Shown: one piece after another, positions 18,858 to 26,872 of the stretch
Layout of the letters: the number at the start of each line of letters is the position of its first letter
Numbering within the stretch: the first letter of the stretch is position 1
Source: Thermoanaerobaculia bacterium
Lineage (GTDB): Bacteria; Acidobacteriota; Thermoanaerobaculia; Multivoradales; JAHZIX01
DNA length: 64,000 nucleotides
Reading direction: 5' to 3'
Assembly (NCBI GenBank): GCA_027069135.1
Contig: JALXFE010000588.1
Span: forward strand, 1-64,000
The notes under the pieces: model-generated
Told to the model about the DNA's origin: nothing
Database searches by the model: none
Seen by the model: the letters and a program-made list of their open reading frames with translations, nothing else
Program-made: the position numbers and the translations under genes

Positions 18858-19535
18858 ATGAGGGACCGCTACACACGCTATCCACGGCCGATTCTCTGGC
18901 TCATTCCGGGAGGGGAGACCCGCATCGGAGGGGCCGAGGCGGACGCCCAGCCCTGCTTCCACGCGGATCTTGCACCGTTCTATCTGAGCAAATTTCCGGT
19001 GAGCAACGAGCAGTTCGAGGCTTTTAACCCGGCGCACGAGCGCTCGCCTATCTCCCTGGGCGATACCGATCCGGTGGTAGGTGTGAGCGGGTCCGAGGCG
19101 GATGAATACTGCGACTGGTATGCACATGTAACGCGTAAGCCGATGCGCCTCCCCACGGAAGCCGAATGGGAGCATGCCTGCCGAGCCGGATTCGAGGGGC
19201 GGTTTTTCTTCGACGACGACCTCGAGGAAGCCGATCTCTATCTTTGGGATGCTGACAATAGTGCAGGAATCCTTCACAGAGCCCAGGAGAAGAAGGCCAA
19301 TGGCTTCGGTCTTTTTGGAATGCTGGGAGGACTTTGGGAGTGGACGGCCTCATCCTACCGGGCCTACCCCCTGACACAACCGACTCCTGAGGCGGAGGGC
19401 GACGAGCTCAGAGTTCTTCGAGGAGGCTCCTTTCGTACCCCGAGAAAAGAAATCTCATGTTCCCTACGCCACGCTTGCAATCCGAAAACAATCATTTCGG
19501 ATAGTGGTTTTCGTATTGCGAAAAACTTACGGTAG
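18858..19535 (+). CDS. Formylglycine-generating-enzyme-like (SUMF1/C-type lectin fold) protein
   Basis: The 225-residue product has the family landmarks P-F-Y-L-S-K-F-P-V-S-N-E-Q-F, M-R-L-P-T-E-A-E-W-E-H-A-C-R and G-L-F-G-M-L-G-G-L-W-E-W-T. These are followed by V-L-R-G-G-S-F and G-F-R-I-A. The paired active-site cysteines expected soon after R-G-G-S-x in true formylglycine-generating enzymes are not in the usual arrangement (only S-C-S-L-R-H-A-C), so sulfatase activation is doubtful. It is divergent from the DUF3179 gene. I chose ATG 18858, which removes a non-homologous leader. There is no signal peptide. Confidence 0.75.
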   Translation: MRDRYTRYPRPILWLIPGGETRIGGAEADAQPCFHADLAPFYLSKFPVSNEQFEAFNPAHERSPISLGDTDPVVGVSGSEADEYCDWYAHVTRKPMRLPTEAEWEHACRAGFEGRFFFDDDLEEADLYLWDADNSAGILHRAQEKKANGFGLFGMLGGLWEWTASSYRAYPLTQPTPEAEGDELRVLRGGSFRTPRKEISCSLRHACNPKTIISDSGFRIAKNLR

Positions 19536-19541
19536 GTCGTT

Positions 19542-19565
19542 TCCCTCTTCGAGGGATTCTTTTCT
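19542..19565. terminator. Hairpin between convergent genes, likely terminator
   Basis: TCCCTC, TTC, GAGGGA forms a compact stem with a UUCG-type loop, followed on the plus strand by TTCTTTTCT. It lies between the FGE-like gene (+) and the DUF72 gene (-), and could serve the former. Confidence 0.6.
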
Positions 19566-20481
19566 AAAATAGCTCGAGCTGGGAAGCGACTGGATGCTCG
19601 CCTTCGCAAGGCCAGGGAGGGAGGTCGCCCACGTGATTCTCTGAAGACAAAAGGGAGTGGAAGCGTCTAGCGAGGGGTGGGGCATCGATATTGTTCGGGC
19701 AATGGACGAAGAAGTAGGGTGAAGTACCCGCTCGGAGCCAGGGGGTCAGGTGAAGGACCCATTCTCGGAGCCAGGTTTCGTTGACTGCAGGCTCCGGGTG
19801 ACCGACAAAACGAATGATGGGTGAGTTACCGACGAATCCCGGGTGAACCGGAAGGTCAGGTTTCTTACGGAGGGCCTCATGAGTCGCATGGTCTTCGGCC
19901 TTACCGCTTCTCAGGGCTCGGGTGTCCATGATGACCCTGCCGCAGCCCGTCTCCCGGAGTCTCGCTTCGAGGGCGGCAACCGTCTCGGGACGACGAAAGA
20001 AGCCCGGGTGACGAAGCTCTACAGCGTATTTGAAGTCTTTGGGGAGCCGAGGGAGAAATTTCCAGAGGACTTCCTGATCGGCGGGGGAGAGGGCCCTGGA
20101 AAATTGCAGCATGATCGGTCCCACGCGCTCCCCGAGAGGAGCGATACGCCGCAAGAATTGAGCCGTTTCCCGGTCGACGTTCCGGAGCTGCTGTTGATGA
20201 GTGATGGTTTGTGGAAACTTGAAGGAGAAGCGAAACCTCTTCGGAGTTTGGTCTTTCCATCGGCGGACGTTCTCAGCGCTCGGGAGACTGTAAAAGGTAG
20301 TGTTTCCTTCAACCGTGTTAAATGTTGAGCTATATTGTTTCAGGTAGTCTCGGGGCTGCGCATCGCTTCTGTAGAAGTTTCCGACCCAGGCCTTGAAACC
20401 CCAGAATGGACAACCGAGGAAGAGGTTTCTACGGTCTTTGGGATCTTCGTGAAGGGGATCGGGAATGATGGGCCTTCTCAT
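19564..20481 (-). CDS. DUF72 domain-containing protein
   Basis: The 305-residue cytoplasmic protein matches the DUF72 TIM-barrel-like family. Matching motifs are G-C-P-F-W-G-F-K-A-W-V-G-N-F-Y, F-N-T-V-E-G-N-T-T-F-Y, R-F-S-F-K-F-P, M-L-Q-F, Y-A-V-E-L-R-H and V-H-C-P-N-N. The biochemical role of the family is not established. No signal peptide is present. It converges on the FGE-like gene and is divergent from the HU gene. Confidence 0.88.
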   Translation of the reverse strand: MRRPIIPDPLHEDPKDRRNLFLGCPFWGFKAWVGNFYRSDAQPRDYLKQYSSTFNTVEGNTTFYSLPSAENVRRWKDQTPKRFRFSFKFPQTITHQQQLRNVDRETAQFLRRIAPLGERVGPIMLQFSRALSPADQEVLWKFLPRLPKDFKYAVELRHPGFFRRPETVAALEARLRETGCGRVIMDTRALRSGKAEDHATHEALRKKPDLPVHPGFVGNSPIIRFVGHPEPAVNETWLREWVLHLTPWLRAGTSPYFFVHCPNNIDAPPLARRFHSLLSSENHVGDLPPWPCEGEHPVASQLELF

Positions 20482-20699
20482 GATTCACTAAAGTGGTTGA
20501 GGTGAGGCTCGGGGCCGGGGGCTCCCGGATTGAGATATTTGGACTGCCGCATTCTTTTTACCGACGAGAGCTCTCCCGGGCCCCGTCTTTGCATAAGTGC
20601 TTCGACGGTCCTTTGGACAGAACGGACGGTGTCGGTCGAGGCGATGGCTCGTGGAACGCCCTCAGGGCCCCTTGGAGGCCCATTTTAGCGGAATCAAGG

Positions 20700-20729
20700 T
20701 TGACACTCCTATTGACGATGCCGTATCTT
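20700..20729 (+). promoter_or_regulatory. Sigma-70 type promoter of the HU gene
   Basis: TTGACA at 20700-20705 and TATCTT at 20724-20729 are separated by 18 bp. They lie about 50 bp before the HU start codon. The -35 box is perfect and the -10 box matches at four of six positions. Confidence 0.65.
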
Positions 20730-20780
20730 TGCGTCCTGACCGCTTCCGCAAATCCATTGGGAGACAATAAGGAGAAATTC

Positions 20781-21059
20781 ATGGCTGGAAAATCTGACAT
20801 TGTGGACGCCGTTGCGAACGCTGCGGGCCTGACTCGGAAGCAGGCCGGGGATGCCTTCGATGCGGTTTTCGAGGCACTTTCCGGACACCTGAGCGACGGT
20901 GATCGTGTGCAGGTTCCAGGCTTTGGTAGCTTCTCTATCAGCGAGCGTGCGGCCCGTACCGGAATCAATCCGTCCACCCGCGAGCCGATGGAGATTAAAG
21001 CGAGCAAGAACGTCCGTTTCAAGGCCGGTAAGGATCTGAAGGAGGCCGTCAACGGCTGA
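20781..21059 (+). CDS. hup: HU-family DNA-binding protein
   Basis: This is a small histone-like nucleoid protein that bends DNA as a dimer. The 92-residue product has the N-terminal helices D-I-V-D-A-V-A-N-A-A-G-L-T and V-P-G-F-G-S-F-S-I. The arm signature R-T-G-I-N-P-S-T-R-E-P-M follows, then K-N-V-R-F-K-A-G-K-D-L-K. AAGGAG sits upstream of ATG 20781. A longer frame upstream is not homologous. A strong promoter and a downstream hairpin indicate a single-gene transcript. Confidence 0.95.
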   Translation: MAGKSDIVDAVANAAGLTRKQAGDAFDAVFEALSGHLSDGDRVQVPGFGSFSISERAARTGINPSTREPMEIKASKNVRFKAGKDLKEAVNG

Positions 21060-21100
21060 TCGCGCAAAGCTTTCCTGATTTTCTAGAATCTTTTCGAGAC

Positions 21101-21142
21101 TCCCTGCAGCGTGAGCCCCTCCGAGGTAGACGCTGGCAGGGA
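21101..21142. terminator. Long hairpin after the HU gene
   Basis: TCCCTGCAGCGT pairs with ACGCTGGCAGGGA with a one-base bulge (12 bp), loop 17 bases, followed by TTCTTAG. It lies between the convergent HU gene and glycosyltransferase gene. The tail is only moderately T-rich. Confidence 0.5.
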
Positions 21143-21162
21143 TTCTTAGTATCTGGACTCCC

Positions 21163-21843
21163 TCAACGAATCTTCTGGTAGAGCCGGGCGAGGCGTTGGG
21201 GTGGGACGCGAAGTACGAACAAGCCCCAAATTAGCCAATTCCGAGCGATGGTTCGAAGGGTGCCGAGACCCTCGAAGCGTCGAACTGCTGTAAGGGCAGG
21301 GCCTTTTAGGATCACGATGGATCCCTGCCGGCGGAGGCGTCGGACGAAATCCAGATCCTCAAGGATCGCCCAGCTTTGGAATCCATGGATGGCCTCGAAG
21401 GAAGCCCGGGTCGCGAATTGAGCCTGGTCGCCAAGGGGGACCTTGAACCACCGGGTTCTCTGATTGACCCACCAGGAGCCGAATCGGAAGAGGCTGCGAT
21501 CACTATCGAAACGAATGCAGAAAGCTCCTCCCACGGCCCCTCGGGAGATGGCGTTGCGAATCTCCTGGGGCGCTTCGACGGGCAGGAACGTATCGGCGTG
21601 GAGGAAGAGAAGGATTTCCGCACGAGTGGCGGCGGCTCCGCGGTTCATCTGAGGGCCACGGCCCGGGGAGCCTTGGACGACGGTCGCGCCGAGGCGACGG
21701 GCTAGGTCCACGGTTCCATCCCGGGATCCGCCGTCGCTGACCACGACTTCATCACCGAGGGCCAAGGCCGCTGGCAGGCTCTCCTTGAGAGCCTCGGCCT
21801 CGTCCAGGGTGGGCATCACAATGGCGATCCGCAGAGGGTTCAA
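21163..21843 (-). CDS. Family 2 glycosyltransferase (TIGR04283-like)
   Basis: The 226-residue GT-A enzyme has I-V-M-P-T-L-D-E-A-E and V-V-S-D-G-G-S-R-D-G-T. It also has G-R-G-P-Q-M-N-R-G-A, F-L-H-A-D-T (DxD-like metal site) and W-A-I-L-E-D-L-D-F. The G-R-x-x-Q-M-N-x-G motif is typical of the subfamily labelled 'rSAM/selenodomain-associated transferase 2'. No radical SAM partner is seen here. The start is uncertain. I used TTG 21843, just before the conserved strand. An ATG at 21921 would overlap the divergent moaC start by 24 bp. Confidence 0.82.
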   Translation of the reverse strand: MNPLRIAIVMPTLDEAEALKESLPAALALGDEVVVSDGGSRDGTVDLARRLGATVVQGSPGRGPQMNRGAAATRAEILLFLHADTFLPVEAPQEIRNAISRGAVGGAFCIRFDSDRSLFRFGSWWVNQRTRWFKVPLGDQAQFATRASFEAIHGFQSWAILEDLDFVRRLRRQGSIVILKGPALTAVRRFEGLGTLRTIARNWLIWGLFVLRVPPQRLARLYQKIR

Positions 21844-21897
21844 GGTGCGGCGGATGCTAGCATAGCGAGGACGGGAATCCAGAGACGAATCATCCTC

Positions 21898-22389
21898 ATG
21901 AACAAACTTACTTTCAGTCATCTCGATGCGGCCGGGAAGGCCCAGATGGTGGATGTGTCGGCCAAGGCGGTGACCCGAAGAGTCGCCGAGGCGTCCTGCC
22001 GCGTCCTCCTCGAAGAGAGTACCGTGGAACGCCTGGGGGACCTCCCGAAGGGGGACGCTTTTGCTGTCGCCCGACTCGCCGGGATCCAGGCCGCCAAGAG
22101 GACGGATTCTCTGATTCCCCTCTGCCACAGCCTGCCGCTGGAACAGATCGAAGTGGAGATCGAGCCCGTCCCAGGTGGGGTGAGAATCCGATCCATGATC
22201 GTTTTGACCGCCAAGACCGGCGCCGAGATGGAAGCCCTCGTAGCATGCTCTACGGCTGCCCTGGCTCTCTATGACATGGTGAAGGCTGTCGAGCGTGGGG
22301 CGGTGATCACAGATTTGCGCCTGGAGAGCAAGAGGGGCGGGAAGACCGGCTCGTGGAGTCGAGGCGGCGATGGTTCGGACCGGGCTTGA
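21898..22389 (+). CDS. moaC: Cyclic pyranopterin monophosphate synthase MoaC
   Basis: MoaC converts the MoaA product to cyclic pyranopterin monophosphate in molybdenum cofactor synthesis. The 163-residue product shows M-V-D-V-S-A-K, K-R-T-D-S-L-I-P-L-C-H-S-L-P-L, E-M-E-A-L-V-A-C-S and the catalytic L-Y-D-M-V-K-A-V. It ends with L-R-L-E-S-K-R-G-G-K-T-G-S-W. The C-terminus overlaps the next gene by 20 bp. No other moa gene is adjacent. Confidence 0.95.
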   Translation: MNKLTFSHLDAAGKAQMVDVSAKAVTRRVAEASCRVLLEESTVERLGDLPKGDAFAVARLAGIQAAKRTDSLIPLCHSLPLEQIEVEIEPVPGGVRIRSMIVLTAKTGAEMEALVACSTAALALYDMVKAVERGAVITDLRLESKRGGKTGSWSRGGDGSDRA

Positions 22390-23554
22390 CCGCCTCCTTC
22401 GGGGCGCCGATCGTCTCGAAGGTCGCCGTTATGCCCTGTTAGCCCATCGGGCTTCGATGACCGCCGAGGGTCTCCCAACCCATGTGGCACTAGCGAAGCT
22501 GGGGCCCCCGCCGGTGGCTCTCTTTGGCCCCGAGCACGGATTCTACGGCGTCGAGCAGGATATGGTCGCCGCCACTGGTGGCCGCGACCCCTTAACGGGT
22601 ATTCCCGTGCTCTCCCTCTACGGTGAGAGCGAAGAGTCCCTTCGACCCCGAAACGATGCCTTTGACGGCCTCGATCTGCTGATCATCGATCTCCAGGATG
22701 TGGGGAGCCGCTATTACACCTACGCGGCCACGGCGGTTTGGGCGGCCCAGGGGGCGGCCCGCGCAGGCTGCGAAGTTTGGGTGCTGGACCGGCCCAACCC
22801 CATCGGCGGGAAGGAGGTCGAAGGGGGCCTTACGAGGTCGGGGTTCAGGTCCTTTGTTGGCGCTTTTAGAATCCCGGTCCGCCACGGCCTGACCCTCGGG
22901 GAATTGGTACGGTTTCTGGGGGCTGGCGAATCCTGGGGCGACGCCATCGAGGTATGGCCCATGAGCGGCTGGCGGCGGACGATGACTTGGAACCAGACCG
23001 GGCTTCCTTGGATTCCGCCTTCCCCCAACATGCCGACGCTGGAGACGGCGTTGATCTACCCTGGCGGGTGTCTCGTGGAGGCTACCGAGCTCTCGGAAGG
23101 CCGCGGCACGACCCGCCCCTTTCATCTGGTGGGGGCACCCCATCTCCATCCCGTGGAGTTGGCGGACCGCCTGCACAGCCGGGACCTCCCAGGGGTTCGC
23201 TTCGTTCCGACCTACTTCCGTCCCCAATTTCAAAAACATGCCGGCAAGATATGTGGCGGCGTCGAGATCTTGGTGCGGGATCCGCAAAGCTTCCGTCCCT
23301 ATCGAACCGGGATCGAAGTCTTGCGGGCGGCTCATGCGTGCGACCCGGGACGATTCGCCTGGCGAGCCGAGGCTTATGAATTTGTCGACACCATCCCCGC
23401 CATCGATCTGCTCACCGGGAGCGCTGTCTTCCGCGAAGCCCTCGAAGGGGGGGAGGAGGCGCCCCAGCGGCTCGACGCATGGATCGGGTCCTGGCCTGCG
23501 GAAGAAACGCGATTCGCCGAGCAGACTGAAGATATCCGGCTCTACGAGGAGTAA
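22370..23554 (+). CDS. DUF1343 / NamZ-like exo-beta-N-acetylmuramidase
   Basis: The family (GH171) cleaves terminal N-acetylmuramic acid from peptidoglycan fragments. The 394-residue product has F-G-P-E-H-G-F-Y-G, G-I-P-V-L-S-L-Y-G, L-L-I-I-D-L-Q-D-V-G-S-R-Y-Y-T-Y and L-D-R-P-N-P-I-G-G. It also has P-S-P-N-M-P-T-L-E-T-A-L-I-Y-P-G. There is no signal peptide, so it would act on internalised muropeptides, unless the start is misassigned. It overlaps moaC by 20 bp and is followed by a small gene 6 bp downstream. Confidence 0.9.
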   Translation: MVRTGLDRLLRGADRLEGRRYALLAHRASMTAEGLPTHVALAKLGPPPVALFGPEHGFYGVEQDMVAATGGRDPLTGIPVLSLYGESEESLRPRNDAFDGLDLLIIDLQDVGSRYYTYAATAVWAAQGAARAGCEVWVLDRPNPIGGKEVEGGLTRSGFRSFVGAFRIPVRHGLTLGELVRFLGAGESWGDAIEVWPMSGWRRTMTWNQTGLPWIPPSPNMPTLETALIYPGGCLVEATELSEGRGTTRPFHLVGAPHLHPVELADRLHSRDLPGVRFVPTYFRPQFQKHAGKICGGVEILVRDPQSFRPYRTGIEVLRAAHACDPGRFAWRAEAYEFVDTIPAIDLLTGSAVFREALEGGEEAPQRLDAWIGSWPAEETRFAEQTEDIRLYEE

Positions 23555-23560
23555 GAGCGC

Positions 23561-23974
23561 ATGAAGACTCCCCATATCCTACGGGTTTCCCGAGGGCCGG
23601 ATTCTTTCTCGGGCCTGTTCCGATCCCTCGATGAGGAAGGGTTGCGGTATGGCTGGTTGGAGTACTCCGAGGTCGAGGCGCCGCCTTCTCTCGCCGCCGC
23701 CGCGGCCCACGGGGCGCTGAGGGCGGTTTCGGTCGGGGAAGCGGGTTCCGTGGTAGTCAAGCCGCGCCGGGGAGCGGCGGTTCTCAAGGATCTCTTGCGG
23801 GAGCATTTTCGAGGCTGTGCGCTGGTCTTGCTCCGAGGATCGGTCGCGGCCCCGGAGCTCATCGAGGCCGATCAGACCTGCCGCCTGTGTTTTTCCGACG
23901 GCACTTCCCGCACCCTCTCGACGGAGAGCTTCGTCTCCGCGTTGCGGCGAGTCTCTCCTTGGCCCCAAGCCTGA
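23561..23974 (+). CDS. Hypothetical protein in the NamZ operon
   Basis: This 137-residue soluble protein has no family that I recognise. It begins M-K-T-P-H-I-L-R-V-S-R-G and is Ala/Leu/Ser rich. A single C-x-x-C occurs in T-C-R-L-C-F-S-D-G. GAGGAG precedes the ATG, which lies 6 bp after the NamZ-like stop, so it is probably co-transcribed. Codon use is like its neighbours, supporting a real gene. Confidence 0.6.
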   Translation: MKTPHILRVSRGPDSFSGLFRSLDEEGLRYGWLEYSEVEAPPSLAAAAAHGALRAVSVGEAGSVVVKPRRGAAVLKDLLREHFRGCALVLLRGSVAAPELIEADQTCRLCFSDGTSRTLSTESFVSALRRVSPWPQA

Positions 23975-24062
23975 TGTACACCCCGGCACCCGGATTGACG
24001 GTGGTGAGCCGCGCTGCCACAATGCGGCTTTAGTTGTGAAAACCTTCACAAGCTCTTGAGCT

Positions 24063-25184
24063 ATGACGAGACCCCAAGAACCGATTCGCTGTTTCCTGCC
24101 GGGGCCGGCCTACGTCCTCGCAGAGGTCCGACAAGCCATGACCCGGGAGGTCGTCGCTCACCGATCACCGGAGTTCAAGAAGGTCTACCGGAGACTGGCG
24201 GTGGGTTTATCACAGATTTTCCGAACGTCCGGCGAAGTCTTGGTGGCCACGGGAAGCTCGACCCTCTTGATGGAGAGCGCGGTGATTTCGACGGTTCGCC
24301 GAGACGTGCTCAACCTCATCAACGGTGGATTCTCGGAGCGTTGGCACCACATCTGTCGCAGCCTCGGTCGCTCGGCGGATTCGGTGGTTGTCCCCTGGGG
24401 CGAGGCGGTAGATCCGGATCTTCTGCGCCAGGCCTTGCGGCGCAAGAGCTATGAGGCGGTGACCATCGTCCACAACGAGACTTCCTCCGGCGCCGTCAAC
24501 CCCATCGCAGAGCTTGTCCAAGTCGTGCGCCAAGAAAGCGATGCCCTCGTCCTAGTGGACGCCGTGTCGTCCCTCGGGGGAGCCCCCTTCGAGACGGATT
24601 CCTGGGATGTCGATGTGGTGGTGGTCGGTTCCCAGAAGGCCCTGGCGGTCCCCCCGGGCCTGGTGCTCTTCACCTTGTCGCATCGTGCCGCGCAGAGGGC
24701 GGCGGCGGTGCCTCACCGAGGTTTCTACACGGACCTTCTACGCTACCTTGACCAGCATCAGAAGGGCGGTACGATCACGACTCCGGATATCCCGGGAATC
24801 TGGGCCCTCGACCACCAGGTCTCGAGGATTCTGGAGGAAGGCATCGAAGCCCGCTGGGCTCGTCACGAGGCCCTCCAAGAGCGGACCGCCCGATGGGTCC
24901 AGGAGAGCGGTTGGACTTTCACCTGCCCGCGGGGCATCCGGTCGCAAACCGTCAGCTGCCTCAGGCCCCCGGTGGGCGTCGATCCGGGCTGGCTCCGGAC
25001 GCAGCTAGAATATCGTGACTTCGTCGTGGCCTCAGGGTACGGCCAGTGGAAAGATGAAACCGTGCGCATCGGCCATATGGGGGATCACCGTCTCGAAGAT
25101 CTGGAGCGGCTCCTCGAAGCTATGAATACAATCTTAGAAGAAAAAGGCCATGAGGGAGCGGGCTCCCGCCGCCGCGCGCGGTAG
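24063..25184 (+). CDS. Class V PLP aminotransferase, probably phosphoserine aminotransferase
   Basis: The 373-residue fold-type I enzyme has F-L-P-G-P-A-Y-V, A-T-G-S-S-T-L-L-M-E-S-A, H-N-E-T-S-S-G-A-V-N-P-I and V-D-A-V-S-S-L-G-G. The PLP lysine lies in V-V-G-S-Q-K-A-L-A-V-P-P-G-L. The motifs match the serine-glyoxylate / alanine-glyoxylate group. serA follows only 36 bp downstream, so the likely role is transamination of 3-phosphohydroxypyruvate to phosphoserine, in place of classical SerC. Other amino-group donors or acceptors are possible. Confidence 0.85.
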   Translation: MTRPQEPIRCFLPGPAYVLAEVRQAMTREVVAHRSPEFKKVYRRLAVGLSQIFRTSGEVLVATGSSTLLMESAVISTVRRDVLNLINGGFSERWHHICRSLGRSADSVVVPWGEAVDPDLLRQALRRKSYEAVTIVHNETSSGAVNPIAELVQVVRQESDALVLVDAVSSLGGAPFETDSWDVDVVVVGSQKALAVPPGLVLFTLSHRAAQRAAAVPHRGFYTDLLRYLDQHQKGGTITTPDIPGIWALDHQVSRILEEGIEARWARHEALQERTARWVQESGWTFTCPRGIRSQTVSCLRPPVGVDPGWLRTQLEYRDFVVASGYGQWKDETVRIGHMGDHRLEDLERLLEAMNTILEEKGHEGAGSRRRAR

Positions 25185-25220
25185 GGTCCTTACTCCGGAT
25201 AGGCATATAGGGGAATGACC

Positions 25221-26804
25221 ATGTATCGTATTTTGATTTCTGACCCCCTCCACCCGTCGGGGATCTCGCTTCTGCGGGAGTCCGGGGCCCAGGTCGATGT
25301 GCTGAGCGCCGAGGACAAACCACGCCTTGCGGAGCTCCTTCCGAAGTATGACGCTCTCGTCGTGCGCAGCGGGACGACAGTGACCGCCGAGTTGCTGGCA
25401 GCAGGGGAGCGGTTGCGGGTCGTGGGCCGCGCGGGAATCGGTGTCGACAACGTGGATGTCAAGGCTGCGACGGAGCGTGGCATCCTCGTGGTCAACGCAC
25501 CGACGGCCAATATGATGTCCGCGACAGAGCATACCTTCGCCCTGATGCTGTCGCTGGCTCGGCGGGTGGCAGCAGCGGATGCGAGCCTCAAGAGCGGAGC
25601 CTGGGATCGTAAGAAATTCGTCGGCTCCGAGCTCCAAGGAAAGACTCTGGGGATCCTCGGATTCGGCCGCATCGGTCAGCGGGTGGCGGCCCGGGCCCGG
25701 GCCTTCGAGATGACGGTCATGGCCTACGATCCGTTCCTGGACGAGGAGGTTGCCCGACGCCAGGAGGTTGAGCCGGCCTCCCTCGAAGAGTTGCTCCCTC
25801 GAGCGGATGTGGTCACCCTCCACACCCCGCTGACCGAGGGTACGAAGAATCTGCTCAATGCCCAGCGTTTGGAGAGCCTCAAGGCTGGGGCTTTGGTCAT
25901 CAACTGTGGCCGCGGCGGAACCCTCGATGAAAAGGCCCTCCTCGCTGGGCTTCAATCGGGGCATATCGCCGGCGCGGGTCTCGATGTCTTCTCCAAGGAG
26001 CCGCTGACAGATTTCGAGTTGGTTCGGCATCCCAACGTCGTGGCCACTCCCCATATCGGCGCCCAGACGAAGGAGGCTCAGCTGCGCATCGCCAAGGATA
26101 CGGCGGAGATGCTCCTCAAGGCCCTCGACGGCTCCATGGCGGTGACGGCGGTGAATCTTCCGTTTCGATCTGTCAGTGCCCAGGCGGAGCTGCAATTGAG
26201 TCTTGGGGAGCGTCTGGGTCGCTTGGCCTCTGTTCTGCTGGACGGCCAGGTCCGGCGAGTCGAGGTCGATTTCACGGGGGTGGATGCAAGTCTTCATCGA
26301 CCGATCGGGGTCGCGGTGCTCAAGGGGGCGCTGACCCCCGCCATCGGGGAGGCGGTCAACTACGTCAACGCCGAGCATCTCGCCGCAAGCCGGGGAATCA
26401 GCCTGGCCCGGGCGGAGCATCAGGGAATCCCTGACTACTCTCAGCTGCTGCAGGTTCGCCTGGAGGGACCGGAGGGTTCTATCGAGCTTGCCGGAACGAT
26501 CCTTGGAGCTCGGGACGCCCGGGTGGTGTCCTACCGAGGCTACCCGTTGGAGTTTCGTCCGGAAGGCCGCTTGATGTTGCTTCGCAACGACGATGTGCCC
26601 GGAGTGGTCGGGAAACTGGGCACCTTCCTCGGGGAAAACGGGATCAATATCGGCAATATCCATCTCGCCCGCCGGAAGGGTGAAAGGGACGCCGTCGCCG
26701 CCCTTCTTCTGGACTCTCTACCTTCGTCCGCCGTGGTCGAGGATCTCCTGGCCTTCCCGGAGGTGGCAGAAGCCAAGGTCGTCGACCTGGGAGATCGGAT
26801 CTGA
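25221..26804 (+). CDS. serA: D-3-phosphoglycerate dehydrogenase
   Basis: SerA oxidises 3-phosphoglycerate, the first step of serine synthesis. The 527-residue long form has the substrate-binding domain, then the Rossmann motif L-G-I-L-G-F-G-R-I-G-Q-R-V-A. The catalytic R-x-G-I-G-V-D-N-V-D and H-T-P-L-T motifs follow, then an intervening ASB domain (about 320-450) and a C-terminal ACT domain (about 455-527) with N-D-D-V-P-G-V-V-G. The ACT domain suggests serine feedback. An ATG at 25215 is also in frame. I prefer 25221 for its spacing to AGGGGA. Confidence 0.95.
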   Translation: MYRILISDPLHPSGISLLRESGAQVDVLSAEDKPRLAELLPKYDALVVRSGTTVTAELLAAGERLRVVGRAGIGVDNVDVKAATERGILVVNAPTANMMSATEHTFALMLSLARRVAAADASLKSGAWDRKKFVGSELQGKTLGILGFGRIGQRVAARARAFEMTVMAYDPFLDEEVARRQEVEPASLEELLPRADVVTLHTPLTEGTKNLLNAQRLESLKAGALVINCGRGGTLDEKALLAGLQSGHIAGAGLDVFSKEPLTDFELVRHPNVVATPHIGAQTKEAQLRIAKDTAEMLLKALDGSMAVTAVNLPFRSVSAQAELQLSLGERLGRLASVLLDGQVRRVEVDFTGVDASLHRPIGVAVLKGALTPAIGEAVNYVNAEHLAASRGISLARAEHQGIPDYSQLLQVRLEGPEGSIELAGTILGARDARVVSYRGYPLEFRPEGRLMLLRNDDVPGVVGKLGTFLGENGINIGNIHLARRKGERDAVAALLLDSLPSSAVVEDLLAFPEVAEAKVVDLGDRI

Positions 26805-26872
26805 AGGCCTCCCCCCGTTCTCGCAGGCGCTGGCTTATCGCGGTCGGCGTTGGAGCCTTTGCCGCTCTCTTC

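Noticed and set aside
17742-19277. Two separate minus-strand genes split at 18420
   Set aside because: The two halves are in the same frame, separated only by TGA, and together form one DUF3179 protein. A frameshift is also excluded.
25134-26663. 509-codon minus-strand open frame opposite serA
   Set aside because: Antisense shadow; its sequence has no domain and serA is certain.
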